From: JAJDTT01 sp965116695
GTDB lineage: Bacteria; Acidobacteriota; UBA6911; RPQK01; JAJDTT01
Assembly (NCBI GenBank): GCA_965116695.1
Contig: OZ220706.1
Span: 5,270,001 to 5,334,000, forward strand
Direction of reading: 5' to 3'
Length of the DNA: 64,000 bases
Made by a program: the position numbers and the translations under genes. This document shows positions 34,307 through 43,688 of the stretch, piece by piece (within the stretch, counting starts at the first letter, position 1; every line of letters starts with the position of its first letter). The notes below the pieces were generated by a model. That model was not told the origin of the DNA. It ran no database searches and saw only the letters and a list, made by a program, of their open reading frames with translations.

Positions 34307-35787
34307 GCCGGCGGACGGGAGGACTGAGGTGGGCGGGAGAATGCCGGAGGAAGAGCGTGAGCGCGGTTCTCCTGATGTTGAGCCTGAGCTTCACGGTCTC
34401 CTTCGCGACGCCGGCCCCGGCGGAAGAACTCCCCCCCGTCCCGGATCTGGCCCCGTGGAAGGATGAGTTCGACGCCACGGCGTGGCAACAGATCGAGGCG
34501 GCCGCGAACCGGCTGCGCTCGGAGCTCAAGTCCGCGGAGGCCAGCGGCCGGCTGGGAATGATTCTCCACGCCCATGAGCGCTACAAGCTGGCGGAGCCGC
34601 TCTATCTCAGGTCTCATCTGCTGGCGCCCGATCATTTCCCGTGGGCCTACTACCTGGGAGTCGTCCGGGTCCCGCTGGGGAAGCTGGAGGGAGCGGCGTC
34701 CGCGTATCGGCAGGCCGCGGCGCTCAAACCGGATGACGCACCGGCGCGCCTGGCGCTGGCGGACGTCCTCCGGCAACTGGGCCGGGCGGAGGAGAGCCGC
34801 GCGGCGTACCAACGGATCATCCGGGACCATCCCGGCTCGGCCATGGCCCACTACGGCCTGGGGCGCGTCCAAGCCGACACGGGCGATCTGCCGGGAGCGG
34901 TCGAACACTTTCGGAAGGCGTGCGAGTTGTTCCCGGAATTCGGGGCCAGCCACTACGCTCTCGGGTTGGCCTACCGGAACCTGGGCGACGGGGCCAGGAT
35001 GCGGGAACATCTCGTCCAGTTCCGGCGAAGCTCGACCAAGGAGCCTCCCAGCCGGGATCCGTTGCTGGACGCGATCCGGTCACTCGCCTCCGGAGCCGCC
35101 TGGTATCTGGAAGAGGGGATTGCGCTTCGAGACCAGGGCGATTTCCGGGCCGCGGAAACCGCTTTTCTGAAGGCCTTGGAGATCGACCCGGATCACTCGG
35201 TGGTCCACGGGAATCTCTCCTCCCTGTACGTGGTGCTGCGTGACCCGGTCAAGGTGGAGGAACACTACCGCAAGGCGGTGGCCATCGACCCGGGCATGTA
35301 CAAGACCCACTACAACTTCGGCATGTTCCTGGGCATGTCCGGCCGCATGGGGGAGGCCGAGGAGGCTCTGAGAAAGGCCTTGGAGATCAACCCTTATCAT
35401 GCTCTGAGCCACAACAACCTGGGGTACCTGCTGGCGCAGAAGGGCCAGGCCGGCGAAGCGGCCCGGCATTTCCGTCTGGCCATCCGGTACGAGCCGAATT
35501 TTCATCTCCCCCACTTCAACCTGGCGCGCCTGCTCATGAGCCAGGGCAAGCCCGCCGAAGCCGTTCAGCACCTGGAGAAGACACTGGAACCCGAAAATGA
35601 GGGCACGCCCGTGTACCTGCACACTCTGGCCCTGGTCCGGATCCAATTGAAACAGTTCCAGAAGGCCAGGGAGGCCGCGCTGAAGGCGAAGCAGATGGCT
35701 GCGGCGTCCCAACAGCATGCCTTGCTGCGGGAAATCGAAGCACTCCTGGCCCGGTTGGAGGGAATGGGTGTTTTTGGCACTCCGTAG
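34303..35787 (+). CDS. Secreted TPR-repeat protein of the CRTAC1 operon
   Basis: 494-residue protein with a signal peptide (SAVLLMLSLSFTVSFA) and about nine to ten TPR units in two blocks (residues about 90-230 and 265-470). Typical units are YLGVVRVPLGKLEGAASAY, YNFGMFLGMSGRMGEAEEAL and NNLGYLLAQKGQAGEAARHF. It begins with ATGA overlapping the stop of CRTAC1 copy 2. It probably forms an exported scaffold for the CRTAC1 proteins; that is inference from operon structure. CRTAC1 genes with TPR neighbours are common in this group of bacteria. Confidence 0.88.
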   Translation: MSRRTGGLRWAGECRRKSVSAVLLMLSLSFTVSFATPAPAEELPPVPDLAPWKDEFDATAWQQIEAAANRLRSELKSAEASGRLGMILHAHERYKLAEPLYLRSHLLAPDHFPWAYYLGVVRVPLGKLEGAASAYRQAAALKPDDAPARLALADVLRQLGRAEESRAAYQRIIRDHPGSAMAHYGLGRVQADTGDLPGAVEHFRKACELFPEFGASHYALGLAYRNLGDGARMREHLVQFRRSSTKEPPSRDPLLDAIRSLASGAAWYLEEGIALRDQGDFRAAETAFLKALEIDPDHSVVHGNLSSLYVVLRDPVKVEEHYRKAVAIDPGMYKTHYNFGMFLGMSGRMGEAEEALRKALEINPYHALSHNNLGYLLAQKGQAGEAARHFRLAIRYEPNFHLPHFNLARLLMSQGKPAEAVQHLEKTLEPENEGTPVYLHTLALVRIQLKQFQKAREAALKAKQMAAASQQHALLREIEALLARLEGMGVFGTP

Positions 35788-35800
35788 GAAGAGGGTTCTC

Positions 35801-37522
35801 ATGAGCCTTTTCCCGCCGGCATGGGTTCTGACTTTGGCCGGTGTTTTGGCCGGCGGAACATTGGAGGCGGGGGATGATCCCGCGTTCCTGGAATCGGCCC
35901 GGGATTTGGGATTGGATTTCCAGCACTTCATCGGCGCCACCGGAGAGTACTATCTGCCCGAGATCATGGGCTCCGGAGTGGGTCTCTTGGACTACGACGG
36001 GGACGGCGATCTGGACGTCTACCTGGTCCAGGGCGCGATGCTGGACCCGTCCAAGGCCCGCACCCAGTCGCTGTTTCCGTTCCCCGGACGCTGGCCGCCC
36101 CGCAACCGGCTGTTCCGCAATCAGTTGAAGGAGACGGGCCGGCTCGGATTCACCGATGCCACCGACGCCGCCGGTGTGGGACACGAAGGGTACGGCATGG
36201 GCCTGGCCGTCGGCGACTACGACGGCGATGGCGCCCTGGACCTCTATGTGACCAATTTCGGACCCAACGTGTTGTATCGGAACCGGGGCGACGGGACCTT
36301 CCGGGACGTGACCCAAGACGCCGGTGTGGACGACCCCAGGTTCAGCACCAGCGCCTCTTTTTTGGACTACGACGGAGACGGCCGTCTGGATCTCTACGTC
36401 GCCAACTATGTCTCCTTCACCGTCAGGGGGAACAAAGTCTGCGGCGAGACTCGCCGGGACTACTGTTCGCCCGGCGTTTACGAGCCGGTGCCGGACCGGT
36501 TGTTCCGGAACCTCGGTTCCGGCAGGTTCGAAGACGTCAGCGAGGATGCCGGTCTGGGCGCCGCCTTCGGGGCCGGATTGGGCGTCATTGCGGTGGACGC
36601 CAACCGGGACCGCAGGTTGGATATCTACGTCGCCAATGACGGAACACCCAATCAACTGTGGATCAACGGCGGCGAGGAGGGATTCGAGGATTTCGGGCTG
36701 ATGTCCGGCGTCGCCTACAACGCCGACGGCGTGGCGGAGGCGGGCATGGGCGTGACGGCCGCCGATTTCGACGGCGACGGCGACGAGGACCTCTTCGTCA
36801 CCCACAACCAGCGAGAGACCAATACCCTCTATCTCAGCGATCTGGCCACCGGGTTCACCGACGCCACCTCCCGTTTCGCGCTGGCGCAAGCGAGTGTCCC
36901 CTACACCGGATTCGGGACCCTCTGGTTCGACTACGATCATGACGGCTGGCTCGACCTGTTCGTGGCCAACGGGGCGGTCACCGTGGATGAGAATCAGCCC
37001 TCCGATTCGCCGTATCCCTACGCCCAGAAGAACCAGCTTTTTCGGAACCACGGCGGGGGCGAGTACCGGGAAGTGGCCGCCTCGTCCGCGGGACCGGGAC
37101 TGGACCTGGTCGAAGTGAGCCGTGGAGCGGCCTTCGGGGACCTGGACGACGATGGAGACGTGGATGTCGTCGTGTCCAACAACAACGGGCCGGTTCGTCT
37201 CCTGCTCAACCAGGCGTCGGCGGGCCGGCGCTGGCTGGGTGTCTGCTTGGAAGGAGAGAAGAGCCCTTATGCCGGCATCGAACAGGCGGGAGTTGCTGTG
37301 CTGCGGGAGGGAGACCGGCCCCTCCAGCGACGCAGCCGAACCGACGGAAGCTATCTCAGCGCCCATGACGGAAGGGTCCTGTTCGGTCTCGACACGGCCG
37401 TGGAAGTGAAGGGCGTGGCCGTCGAATGGCCGGACGGCCGATGCGAGGTCTGGCCGGCCGGAGAGTCCAACCGCTATATCACGCTGCGCCGTAGTTCAGG
37501 ACAGCCTTGCGGGCTTGAGTAA
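35801..37522 (+). CDS. CRTAC1-family secreted protein, copy 3
   Basis: 573-residue divergent member: signal (PPAWVLTLAGVLAGGTLEA), FG-GAP/VCBS blades (DYDGDGDLDVYLVQGA, DFDGDGDEDLFVTHN, DLDDDGDVDVVVSNN) and C-terminal ASPIC/UnbV domain (RRSRTDGSYLSAHDGRVLFGL). Only about half identical to copies 1 and 2 by eye. I use ATG 35801, preceded by GGAAGAGGG. An in-frame GTG at 35768 would overlap the TPR stop and add a basic RRKR segment before the signal; this is a real alternative. Part of the same operon. Function unknown. Confidence 0.87.
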   Translation: MSLFPPAWVLTLAGVLAGGTLEAGDDPAFLESARDLGLDFQHFIGATGEYYLPEIMGSGVGLLDYDGDGDLDVYLVQGAMLDPSKARTQSLFPFPGRWPPRNRLFRNQLKETGRLGFTDATDAAGVGHEGYGMGLAVGDYDGDGALDLYVTNFGPNVLYRNRGDGTFRDVTQDAGVDDPRFSTSASFLDYDGDGRLDLYVANYVSFTVRGNKVCGETRRDYCSPGVYEPVPDRLFRNLGSGRFEDVSEDAGLGAAFGAGLGVIAVDANRDRRLDIYVANDGTPNQLWINGGEEGFEDFGLMSGVAYNADGVAEAGMGVTAADFDGDGDEDLFVTHNQRETNTLYLSDLATGFTDATSRFALAQASVPYTGFGTLWFDYDHDGWLDLFVANGAVTVDENQPSDSPYPYAQKNQLFRNHGGGEYREVAASSAGPGLDLVEVSRGAAFGDLDDDGDVDVVVSNNNGPVRLLLNQASAGRRWLGVCLEGEKSPYAGIEQAGVAVLREGDRPLQRRSRTDGSYLSAHDGRVLFGLDTAVEVKGVAVEWPDGRCEVWPAGESNRYITLRRSSGQPCGLE

Positions 37523-37573
37523 TGGGTCGAGCTGCAAACGCGAGAGTCGTCTAACGGGAAATGGCGTTGGCAG

Positions 37574-37579
37574 TATACT
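37574..37579 (+). promoter_or_regulatory. Possible -10 box before CRTAC1 copy 4
   Basis: A TATACT hexamer stands 35 bp before the ATG at 37615, in the 92-bp gap that separates copy 4 from the rest of the operon. No convincing -35 is seen. It may give copy 4 its own start. Confidence 0.25.
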
Positions 37580-37614
37580 GGGACGCAAGAGGCGGTATCC
37601 GGAAGCAGCGAATC

Positions 37615-39606
37615 ATGGCGATAGCGAATCGGGAAGGAAAGGCGATACCGGGGCCGGTCTTCCCGGGACGCCGGCGGGTCTGTTTGACTGCGGGGGTCCT
37701 GGCTCTGCTCCTTTTCGGAGGGAACCGGGATGGCGCCGGGCAGCAGGAGGACGCCCGGGCGGCGGCGCAAGTGTTGCCGATTCCGGACACCGTGCTGGCG
37801 CCCGAATGGATGGAAATCCGGAGGGAACTGCAGATCGAAGGCAAGGGCACCATCGGCGTATTTCACGATTTTCGGTTCTCGGACCGCGTCGAAGAGAGCG
37901 GGATCGAGTTCCTTCACCGGATCGTGGATGATTCGGGGAAGCACTGGAAACCGGTGCACTACGACCACGGGAACGGAATCGCCGCCGCGGACGTGGACGG
38001 CGACGGGCTTGAGGACATCTACTTCCTCAACCAGGTCGGAGCCAATCAACTCTGGAAGAACCTGGGCCGCGGCCGCTTCCGGGACCTGACCGAAACGGCT
38101 GGAGTCGGCTTGGCCGACAGGATCAGTGTGGCGGCCTCCTTCGCCGACGTGGACAACGACGGCGATGCCGACCTCTTCGTCACCACCGTGCGCCAGGGAA
38201 ACATCCTGTTCGAGAACAGGGGCGAAGGCCGGTTCCGGGACGTCACCAGGGAATCGGGCCTCGCCTATACGGGGCACTCATCCGGAAGCGTGTTCTTCGA
38301 CTACGATCGGGACGGCCTCCTGGACCTGTTCGTGACCAATGTGGGCGTTTACACCACCGGTCAGGTCGGCAGGGGAGGTTACTACGTCGGGGTGGACGAC
38401 GCCTTCGGGGGGCACCTGAGGCCGGAGCGTACGGAGAAGAGCCTGCTCTACAGGAACCTGGGCGATCGCCGGTTCGAGGAGGTGTCCGGAAAAGTGGGAC
38501 TTGTCGATGAAGGTTGGAGCGGAGATGCCAATCCCATCGACGTCAACCGGGACGGTTGGCCCGACCTCTACGTCCTGAACATGCAGGGCAACGACGAGTA
38601 TTACGAGAACGTGGGGGGCAAGAAGTTCGTCAAGAGGAGCCGGGAGTTGTTTCCCAAGACACCCTGGGGATCGATGGGGATCCAGGTCTTCGATTTCGAC
38701 AACGACGGGCGCATGGACATCTTCCTCACCGACATGCATTCGGACATGAGCGAAGGCGTCCCTCCCCTCTTCGAGAAGCTCAAGTCGAACATGCAGTGGA
38801 CTCCGTCGCGCCTGGCCGTTCCGCGCGAACAGAGCATCTACGGAAATGCGTTCTATCTGAACCAGGGTCAGGGCCGCTTCCGGGAAATCTCCGACCAGGT
38901 CGGCGCCGAGAACTACTGGCCCTGGGGCCTCAGCGCGGGAGATCTGAACGCCGACGGCTACATCGACGCCTTCATCGCGTCGAGCATGAACTATCCATTC
39001 CGTTACGGGGTCAATTCGGTCCTGCTCAATGACGGCGGAAAGACCTTTCGGGACAGCGAATTCATCCTGGGCGTGGAGCCCAGGCGGGGGAATCGGACCG
39101 CCCGGCCCTGGTTCGAGCTGGATTGTGACGGCGAGGACAAAACGCATTCCCGTTGCGGGCAACGAAGCGGGCGATTCGTGGTCTGGGCCGCCATGGGGAC
39201 CCGTGCATCGGTGATCTTCGACTTGGATGGAGACGGCGACCAGGACATCGTCACCAACGAATTCAACTCCGAACCGATGGTGCTGGTCAGCGATCTGGCC
39301 GAGAGGAAGCCGATCCGCTATCTGAAGGTGAAGCTGCAGGGTGAGGGAAGCAACCGGGACGGTCTGGGCGCACGGGTGAAGCTGCAGGCTGGAGCCCGGA
39401 GTTATACTCGGGTGCACGACGGAAAATCGGGCTACCTCTCGCAAAGCCGGTTGCCCTTGTACTTCGGCCTTGGCAATGTGGAGATCGTGGACCGGATCGA
39501 GGTGATCTGGCCCTCCGGGGAACGCCAGGTTGTTTCGGGTCCCATCCAGACCAATCAGCAGTTGAAAATCAGGGAGCCGGACGCTCCAAACGCCGGTTCC
39601 GAATGA
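37615..39606 (+). CDS. CRTAC1-family secreted protein, copy 4 (long form)
   Basis: 663-residue protein, the largest of the four. Signal region (RRRVCLTAGVLALLLFGGN), an extra N-terminal segment, FG-GAP/VCBS repeats (AADVDGDGLEDIYFLN, DVDNDGDADLFVTTV, DYDRDGLLDLFVTNV, DFDNDGRMDIFLTDM, DLDGDGDQDIVTNEF) and a C-terminal ASPIC/UnbV domain (DGKSGYLSQSRLPLYFGLG, then WPSGERQVVSGP). The ASPIC motif differs from the other copies (HDGKSGYLSQS instead of RTDGSYAS). A 92-bp gap precedes it. I chose ATG 37615; an ATG at 37561 would add 18 residues before a weaker signal. Function unknown. Confidence 0.87.
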   Translation: MAIANREGKAIPGPVFPGRRRVCLTAGVLALLLFGGNRDGAGQQEDARAAAQVLPIPDTVLAPEWMEIRRELQIEGKGTIGVFHDFRFSDRVEESGIEFLHRIVDDSGKHWKPVHYDHGNGIAAADVDGDGLEDIYFLNQVGANQLWKNLGRGRFRDLTETAGVGLADRISVAASFADVDNDGDADLFVTTVRQGNILFENRGEGRFRDVTRESGLAYTGHSSGSVFFDYDRDGLLDLFVTNVGVYTTGQVGRGGYYVGVDDAFGGHLRPERTEKSLLYRNLGDRRFEEVSGKVGLVDEGWSGDANPIDVNRDGWPDLYVLNMQGNDEYYENVGGKKFVKRSRELFPKTPWGSMGIQVFDFDNDGRMDIFLTDMHSDMSEGVPPLFEKLKSNMQWTPSRLAVPREQSIYGNAFYLNQGQGRFREISDQVGAENYWPWGLSAGDLNADGYIDAFIASSMNYPFRYGVNSVLLNDGGKTFRDSEFILGVEPRRGNRTARPWFELDCDGEDKTHSRCGQRSGRFVVWAAMGTRASVIFDLDGDGDQDIVTNEFNSEPMVLVSDLAERKPIRYLKVKLQGEGSNRDGLGARVKLQAGARSYTRVHDGKSGYLSQSRLPLYFGLGNVEIVDRIEVIWPSGERQVVSGPIQTNQQLKIREPDAPNAGSE

Positions 39607-39615
39607 GGTGAAGCC

Positions 39616-40629
39616 ATGAAAAAGAAAATGTGTCGGCGGTGGCCAGGCGTTCTGGCGGCGGCGTTGGTTGCGGTTGGTCCGGGCTGTGGCGGTCCGTCCC
39701 AGGAGGCGCCGGCCTCTGAGAAGCCGGCGGCTGCGGAGACTGCGGCTCCCAGCCTGGTGACGCAGGCGGAGCACGAAGCCGCCAAGGCCGGGTTGACGGT
39801 GCAGTTCAGCGACGATTTCAACCAGGCCTACGGTCCTCCGGACCAATTCGACCTGAAGCGGTGGACCCGCATGCCGACGGCCCGGGCGCGAATCCGGGAC
39901 GGACACTGGTTGCTGGAAGTCGAGCGCGCCCCCCCTCCCGGTCCCGGCGAAGCCGTCCTGGGCGGATTCGGCACCACCGGGAAGTATTTCAATCCCGGAT
40001 TGGCCGGGACCAACGGCGCGGAGGTGACCGTCGGCGTGTTCAGCCACGAGGATTACCCGGAGGAGATGAACGAGAAGGGGCAACTGGTCCAGGCGTGGAG
40101 CATCACGCTGGGCAGTTGGCACGGGTTCGTGGGTGGCCAGGAGGACGAGGACCGGGGCATACAGCTTCATTTCGACCTGATGCGGGACGACGGGCTCTTC
40201 GTCTACCTGGTGCGCGGTCTCAGGCCCGATGACTTCGACAAGTATCCGAGGGACAAGTTCGGGACCGAGGAGGGCAAGACCATGACCCCCCAGGAGCTCC
40301 GGGTCGCCCACGAAGCGGCCATCGCAACGGGTGGTCCCTACGTGACCGTTCCCTGCATGGCGCTCGCCACCCGGGTATATCGGGAACCGGCGGAGATCGC
40401 CGACCTGCTGGAGCGCCCCCGGCGCTGGGGGGTTTACCTGACCGACGACGCCAACACCGTCTACTGGACCCTGGACGGCCAGGTGATGGACGTCCTGGAC
40501 ATCACCGGTTACTTCAGTTCCTCGCCCGATTCGGTGAAGGACGGCGCCCTCGTCAGCATCATGGGCGTCGCCACGAACCAGCTCAACGTCTGGAAGATGG
40601 ATGACCTGGCGTTTTACGCGTCTCCCTGA
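39616..40629 (+). CDS. Lipoprotein of unknown function, beta-sandwich-like
   Basis: 337-residue exported protein. Signal with lipobox VGPGC (Cys at about residue 24), a Pro/Ala/Glu-rich linker, then a domain starting FSDDFNQAYGPPDQFDLKRW. That start and the alternating strands suggest a concanavalin-A-like lectin/glucanase sandwich, but I see no catalytic E-x-D-x-E motif. The gene follows CRTAC1 copy 4 at 9 bp, so it belongs to the same operon and may bind sugars at the cell surface. The family is not recognised with certainty. Confidence 0.65.
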   Translation: MKKKMCRRWPGVLAAALVAVGPGCGGPSQEAPASEKPAAAETAAPSLVTQAEHEAAKAGLTVQFSDDFNQAYGPPDQFDLKRWTRMPTARARIRDGHWLLEVERAPPPGPGEAVLGGFGTTGKYFNPGLAGTNGAEVTVGVFSHEDYPEEMNEKGQLVQAWSITLGSWHGFVGGQEDEDRGIQLHFDLMRDDGLFVYLVRGLRPDDFDKYPRDKFGTEEGKTMTPQELRVAHEAAIATGGPYVTVPCMALATRVYREPAEIADLLERPRRWGVYLTDDANTVYWTLDGQVMDVLDITGYFSSSPDSVKDGALVSIMGVATNQLNVWKMDDLAFYASP

Positions 40630-40722
40630 CGGAAAGTCCTCTCCCATCCCGGACTCGTTTCGGTACCATCCGAAAGAGGCGGAGGGCAGGAGCCAACGGC
40701 GGTCCGGCAGTCTGGGGCAGGC

Positions 40723-41988
40723 ATGATCATCCCCGGTTGTGCGGCTCGATTCACGGCGTCGGCGCTTCTCTTGGCGCCTCTCCTGGGGATGCCGCCGCTC
40801 GCGGCACAGGACTGGCCCGAATTTCGCGGCCCGACCGCCCAGGGCCACTCCGACGCGGTCGATCTGCCTCTGACCTGGGGCGAAGCCGAAAACATCGTCT
40901 GGAAAGTGCCCATTCCCGGACAAGGCTGGTCTTCACCCGTCATGCGGGATGGCAAGATCTGGCTGACCACCGGGATTTCGGAGGGGGGTCCACCGCAGTC
41001 GCGCCACTCGCTTCGCGCCCTGGGGCTGGACTTCGATTCGGGCCGCCTCCTGCACGATGTCGAGGTCATCGCGCTGGAGGGCCCCCCTTCGCTGCACACG
41101 AAGAACTCGTCCGCTTCTCCCACGGCGATCCTGGAAGAGAACCGGGTCTACGTCCACTTCGGCGACTTCGGCACCGCGGCCCTCGACGCCGGGGGCAGGA
41201 TTCTCTGGAAGAGCCGGCACCTGCGTTACGTGGAGCAGTACGGACCCGGCTCAACACCGGCCATCGCGGATGACCTGCTCCTGATCAGCTGCGACGGCAC
41301 CGACACGCAGTTCGTGGCGGCGTTGGACAAGAACGACGGCACCGTTCGTTGGAAGACTCTGCGCGAGGACGGCGACATGGCCTATTCGACGCCTCTGGTC
41401 ATCGCCGCCGCCGGTCGGCGCCAGGTGATCAGCACCGGCGGGAACGTGGCCGTCTCCTACGAACTGAACACGGGGGAGAAACTCTGGTGGATCCGATACA
41501 TCGGCTTTTCCCAGGTTCCCCGGCCCCTCTTCGTCCACGGTCTGGTCTACCTGGTCAATCCCGCGTTGGGCAGACCCGTGCTGTATGCCGTCCGGCCCGA
41601 CGGCCGTGGCGACGTCACCAAGTCGCACGTGGTCTGGACCTGGAAGCGCGGCGTTCCCATCACGCCCTCTCCCCTGATCGTGGAGGACGAGATCTATTTC
41701 GTCAGCGACGGAGGGGTCCTCACCTGCCTGGACGCGAGGGAAGGGACTCTGCACTGGCGGGAACGGCTGGGAGGGAACTTCTCCGCGTCTCCCGCCTTCG
41801 CCGACGGCAGAATCTTTCTCCTGGACGAGGACGGGAAGACGACGGTCATCAAGCCTGGGCAGCGTTTCGACAAGTTGGCCGAAAACCAACTGGACGGACG
41901 AACCCTGGCGTCCCTGGCCATCGCCGGCCGGTCGCTCCTGATTCGCAGCGACACTCACCTCTATCGCATCGAGAAATCCTCCAGATGA
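40723..41988 (+). CDS. PQQ-type beta-propeller protein
   Basis: 421-residue exported eight-bladed propeller. It starts with a signal peptide and the family opening DWPEFRGPTAQGHSDA, followed by WKVPIPGQGWSSPVM, WKSRHLRYVEQYGPGSTPAI and VDDEIYFVSDGGVLTCLDAREG-like blades. This 'outer membrane protein assembly/PQQ-like' family is frequent in Planctomycetota and Acidobacteriota; despite its name most members lack bound PQQ. Function unknown. A 93-bp gap precedes it, so it may be a separate unit from the CRTAC1 operon. Confidence 0.88.
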   Translation: MIIPGCAARFTASALLLAPLLGMPPLAAQDWPEFRGPTAQGHSDAVDLPLTWGEAENIVWKVPIPGQGWSSPVMRDGKIWLTTGISEGGPPQSRHSLRALGLDFDSGRLLHDVEVIALEGPPSLHTKNSSASPTAILEENRVYVHFGDFGTAALDAGGRILWKSRHLRYVEQYGPGSTPAIADDLLLISCDGTDTQFVAALDKNDGTVRWKTLREDGDMAYSTPLVIAAAGRRQVISTGGNVAVSYELNTGEKLWWIRYIGFSQVPRPLFVHGLVYLVNPALGRPVLYAVRPDGRGDVTKSHVVWTWKRGVPITPSPLIVEDEIYFVSDGGVLTCLDAREGTLHWRERLGGNFSASPAFADGRIFLLDEDGKTTVIKPGQRFDKLAENQLDGRTLASLAIAGRSLLIRSDTHLYRIEKSSR

Positions 41989-42082
41989 TTGGAGCGGGGA
42001 CTGTTCGTCCCCGCGTCTTCGGTGTTGCCAGGCGGGATTCGGTAGACGTAGACCACCCCATCGCAAAAGGAGAACCGGAAAA

Positions 42083-43429
42083 ATGAACAAGCTCACGAGA
42101 CGAGGATTCGTAGGAGCCTCCCTGGCAGGAGCAGCACTCCCGACCACTGTCTGGACCCGGAGAAGCAACCCGGTTCCGGAGGACTTCCGTCCGGTCACCC
42201 TCCGGCCGGAGATTCGAAAGGTGGTCGACGCCTGCCGGCATGCGGCTCTGGAGGAGCTGAAGCCCACCCGGAGCCAACTGGAGCGGGGTTTCGAGCTGCA
42301 TTACAGCAGCTACGTCGCCGACGTCTGCGGCTGTCTCTATGTGGCGGATCCTCTCTTCATCTGGAAGGGCGACCGTCTGAAGGGTGAGCTGGAGAGCTAC
42401 CGGAACAAGCTGGAGAGGGACGGCCTGGACCCGGAGGATATCCAGCAGCGGGTCCTCAACCGGTGGCGGGACATGAAGGCCTTCGAATCCGCCTTCGACC
42501 CCCAATGGCGAGAGGACTACCGGAACCTGTATCGCCTGGCCGGCGTGGACCTGGCGGTGGAAGACGTGGGGCACTTCAGCGAACCCAGCTTCCGCGCCGG
42601 CCTCCAGCACACGGCGCGGGCCGGGTTCGTCTACGACAAGATCAAGGCCGACGCCCTGCGGGTATCGGGAGCGGACGACCTGGATGCAGCCCGGCAGGAC
42701 GAAAAGGTCGCCGTCCTCCTGCACCTCCATGGCGCCAACTGGTTCGCCATGACCCCCGACCCGCTTCAGACCCTGGACCTCTTCTTCGCCCTGGGAGTCC
42801 GGGCCTCCCAGTTGACCTATCATGAGAAGAACAGCCTGGCCTCATCGGACGATTTCGAAGGTGACAGGGACGCGGGACTCAGTTTGCTCGGCAAGCGGGT
42901 GGTTCGCCGGATGAACGAATTGGGAATCCTCATCAACCTGGCCCACTGCGGGCACCGCTCGGGGCTTGATGCCATCGAGGCCTCCAGCGAACCGGTCGTC
43001 AATGCCCACACGGGCTGCCGGGCCATCTACGACAACTACAAGAACGAGGACGACGATTATCTTCGTACCCTGGCCCGGAACGGCGGTGTCGCGGGTATGT
43101 ATGCCGGATACCTGTCGCCCGATCCGGACTCCGGTTTTTCCTTCAACGCCTGGTTTCCGCATGTGGAGCACGCCGTCAAGGTGGCCGGCATCGACCACGT
43201 GGCCATCCCCTCGGATCTGACCTTCATGCCGGACTACCCACCCCGGCCCATGTCGTGGAGCAACTGGCCCTACTACACGGTGGGGCTGGTTTGCCGCGGA
43301 TTCAGTGATGCCGAGATCCGGAAGCTCATCGGCGGGAACTTCCTGCGCCTGGCCAAACAGGTGCTGGACAAGCGCCCCTGGGGTCCCTTCATCGCCCGCG
43401 GCGAGGGTTACAACTGGGTGGCCACCTAG
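42083..43429 (+). CDS. M19-like (membrane dipeptidase) protein with altered metal sites
   Basis: 448-residue protein with a Tat signal (LTRRGFVGASLAGAALP). The TIM-barrel fold of peptidase M19 is clear from ALGVRASQLTYHEKN, SLLGKRVVRRMNELGILINL and AHCGHRSGLDAIE, with SEPVVNAHTGCRAI. The last two His ligands (NLAH, NAHTG) are kept. The N-terminal HxD motif (DGHNDLP in the family) is missing, and the Glu of the IEGGH motif is replaced (HLHGAN). A standard di-zinc dipeptidase is thus unlikely. It may be a different hydrolase on the same fold. AAGGAG upstream of ATG 42083. No obvious operon partner. Confidence 0.75.
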   Translation: MNKLTRRGFVGASLAGAALPTTVWTRRSNPVPEDFRPVTLRPEIRKVVDACRHAALEELKPTRSQLERGFELHYSSYVADVCGCLYVADPLFIWKGDRLKGELESYRNKLERDGLDPEDIQQRVLNRWRDMKAFESAFDPQWREDYRNLYRLAGVDLAVEDVGHFSEPSFRAGLQHTARAGFVYDKIKADALRVSGADDLDAARQDEKVAVLLHLHGANWFAMTPDPLQTLDLFFALGVRASQLTYHEKNSLASSDDFEGDRDAGLSLLGKRVVRRMNELGILINLAHCGHRSGLDAIEASSEPVVNAHTGCRAIYDNYKNEDDDYLRTLARNGGVAGMYAGYLSPDPDSGFSFNAWFPHVEHAVKVAGIDHVAIPSDLTFMPDYPPRPMSWSNWPYYTVGLVCRGFSDAEIRKLIGGNFLRLAKQVLDKRPWGPFIARGEGYNWVAT

Positions 43430-43443
43430 CTTTGGTCTTGGCC

Positions 43444-43456
43444 GGGAGCGACTCCC
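43444..43456 (+). other. Small hairpin after the M19-like gene
   Basis: GGGAG-CGA-CTCCC, 15 nt after the stop, with no U-run. It may be a weak terminator. The remaining 230 bp to the next gene shows nothing else recognisable. Confidence 0.25.
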
Positions 43457-43688
43457 CTGACTCGTCTCCCGGATCGGCACAGCGGGGTTGGGCCGATATG
43501 CACTGTCGTGCCATCGCCTGGGGGGGCGCTCCCGTCCCATCAATCCCTGGAGGGCCTGGAATGACACCGGTGGTGTGGCAGAATAAGGTCCGGTGGGCGC
43601 TCGGAACGGCCACTTGGAACGGTCTCTCCATCAGGCGCCCAAGGGGCTTCGAAGCCAGCGAACCCAATGGATTGCGAAGGAGACATTC

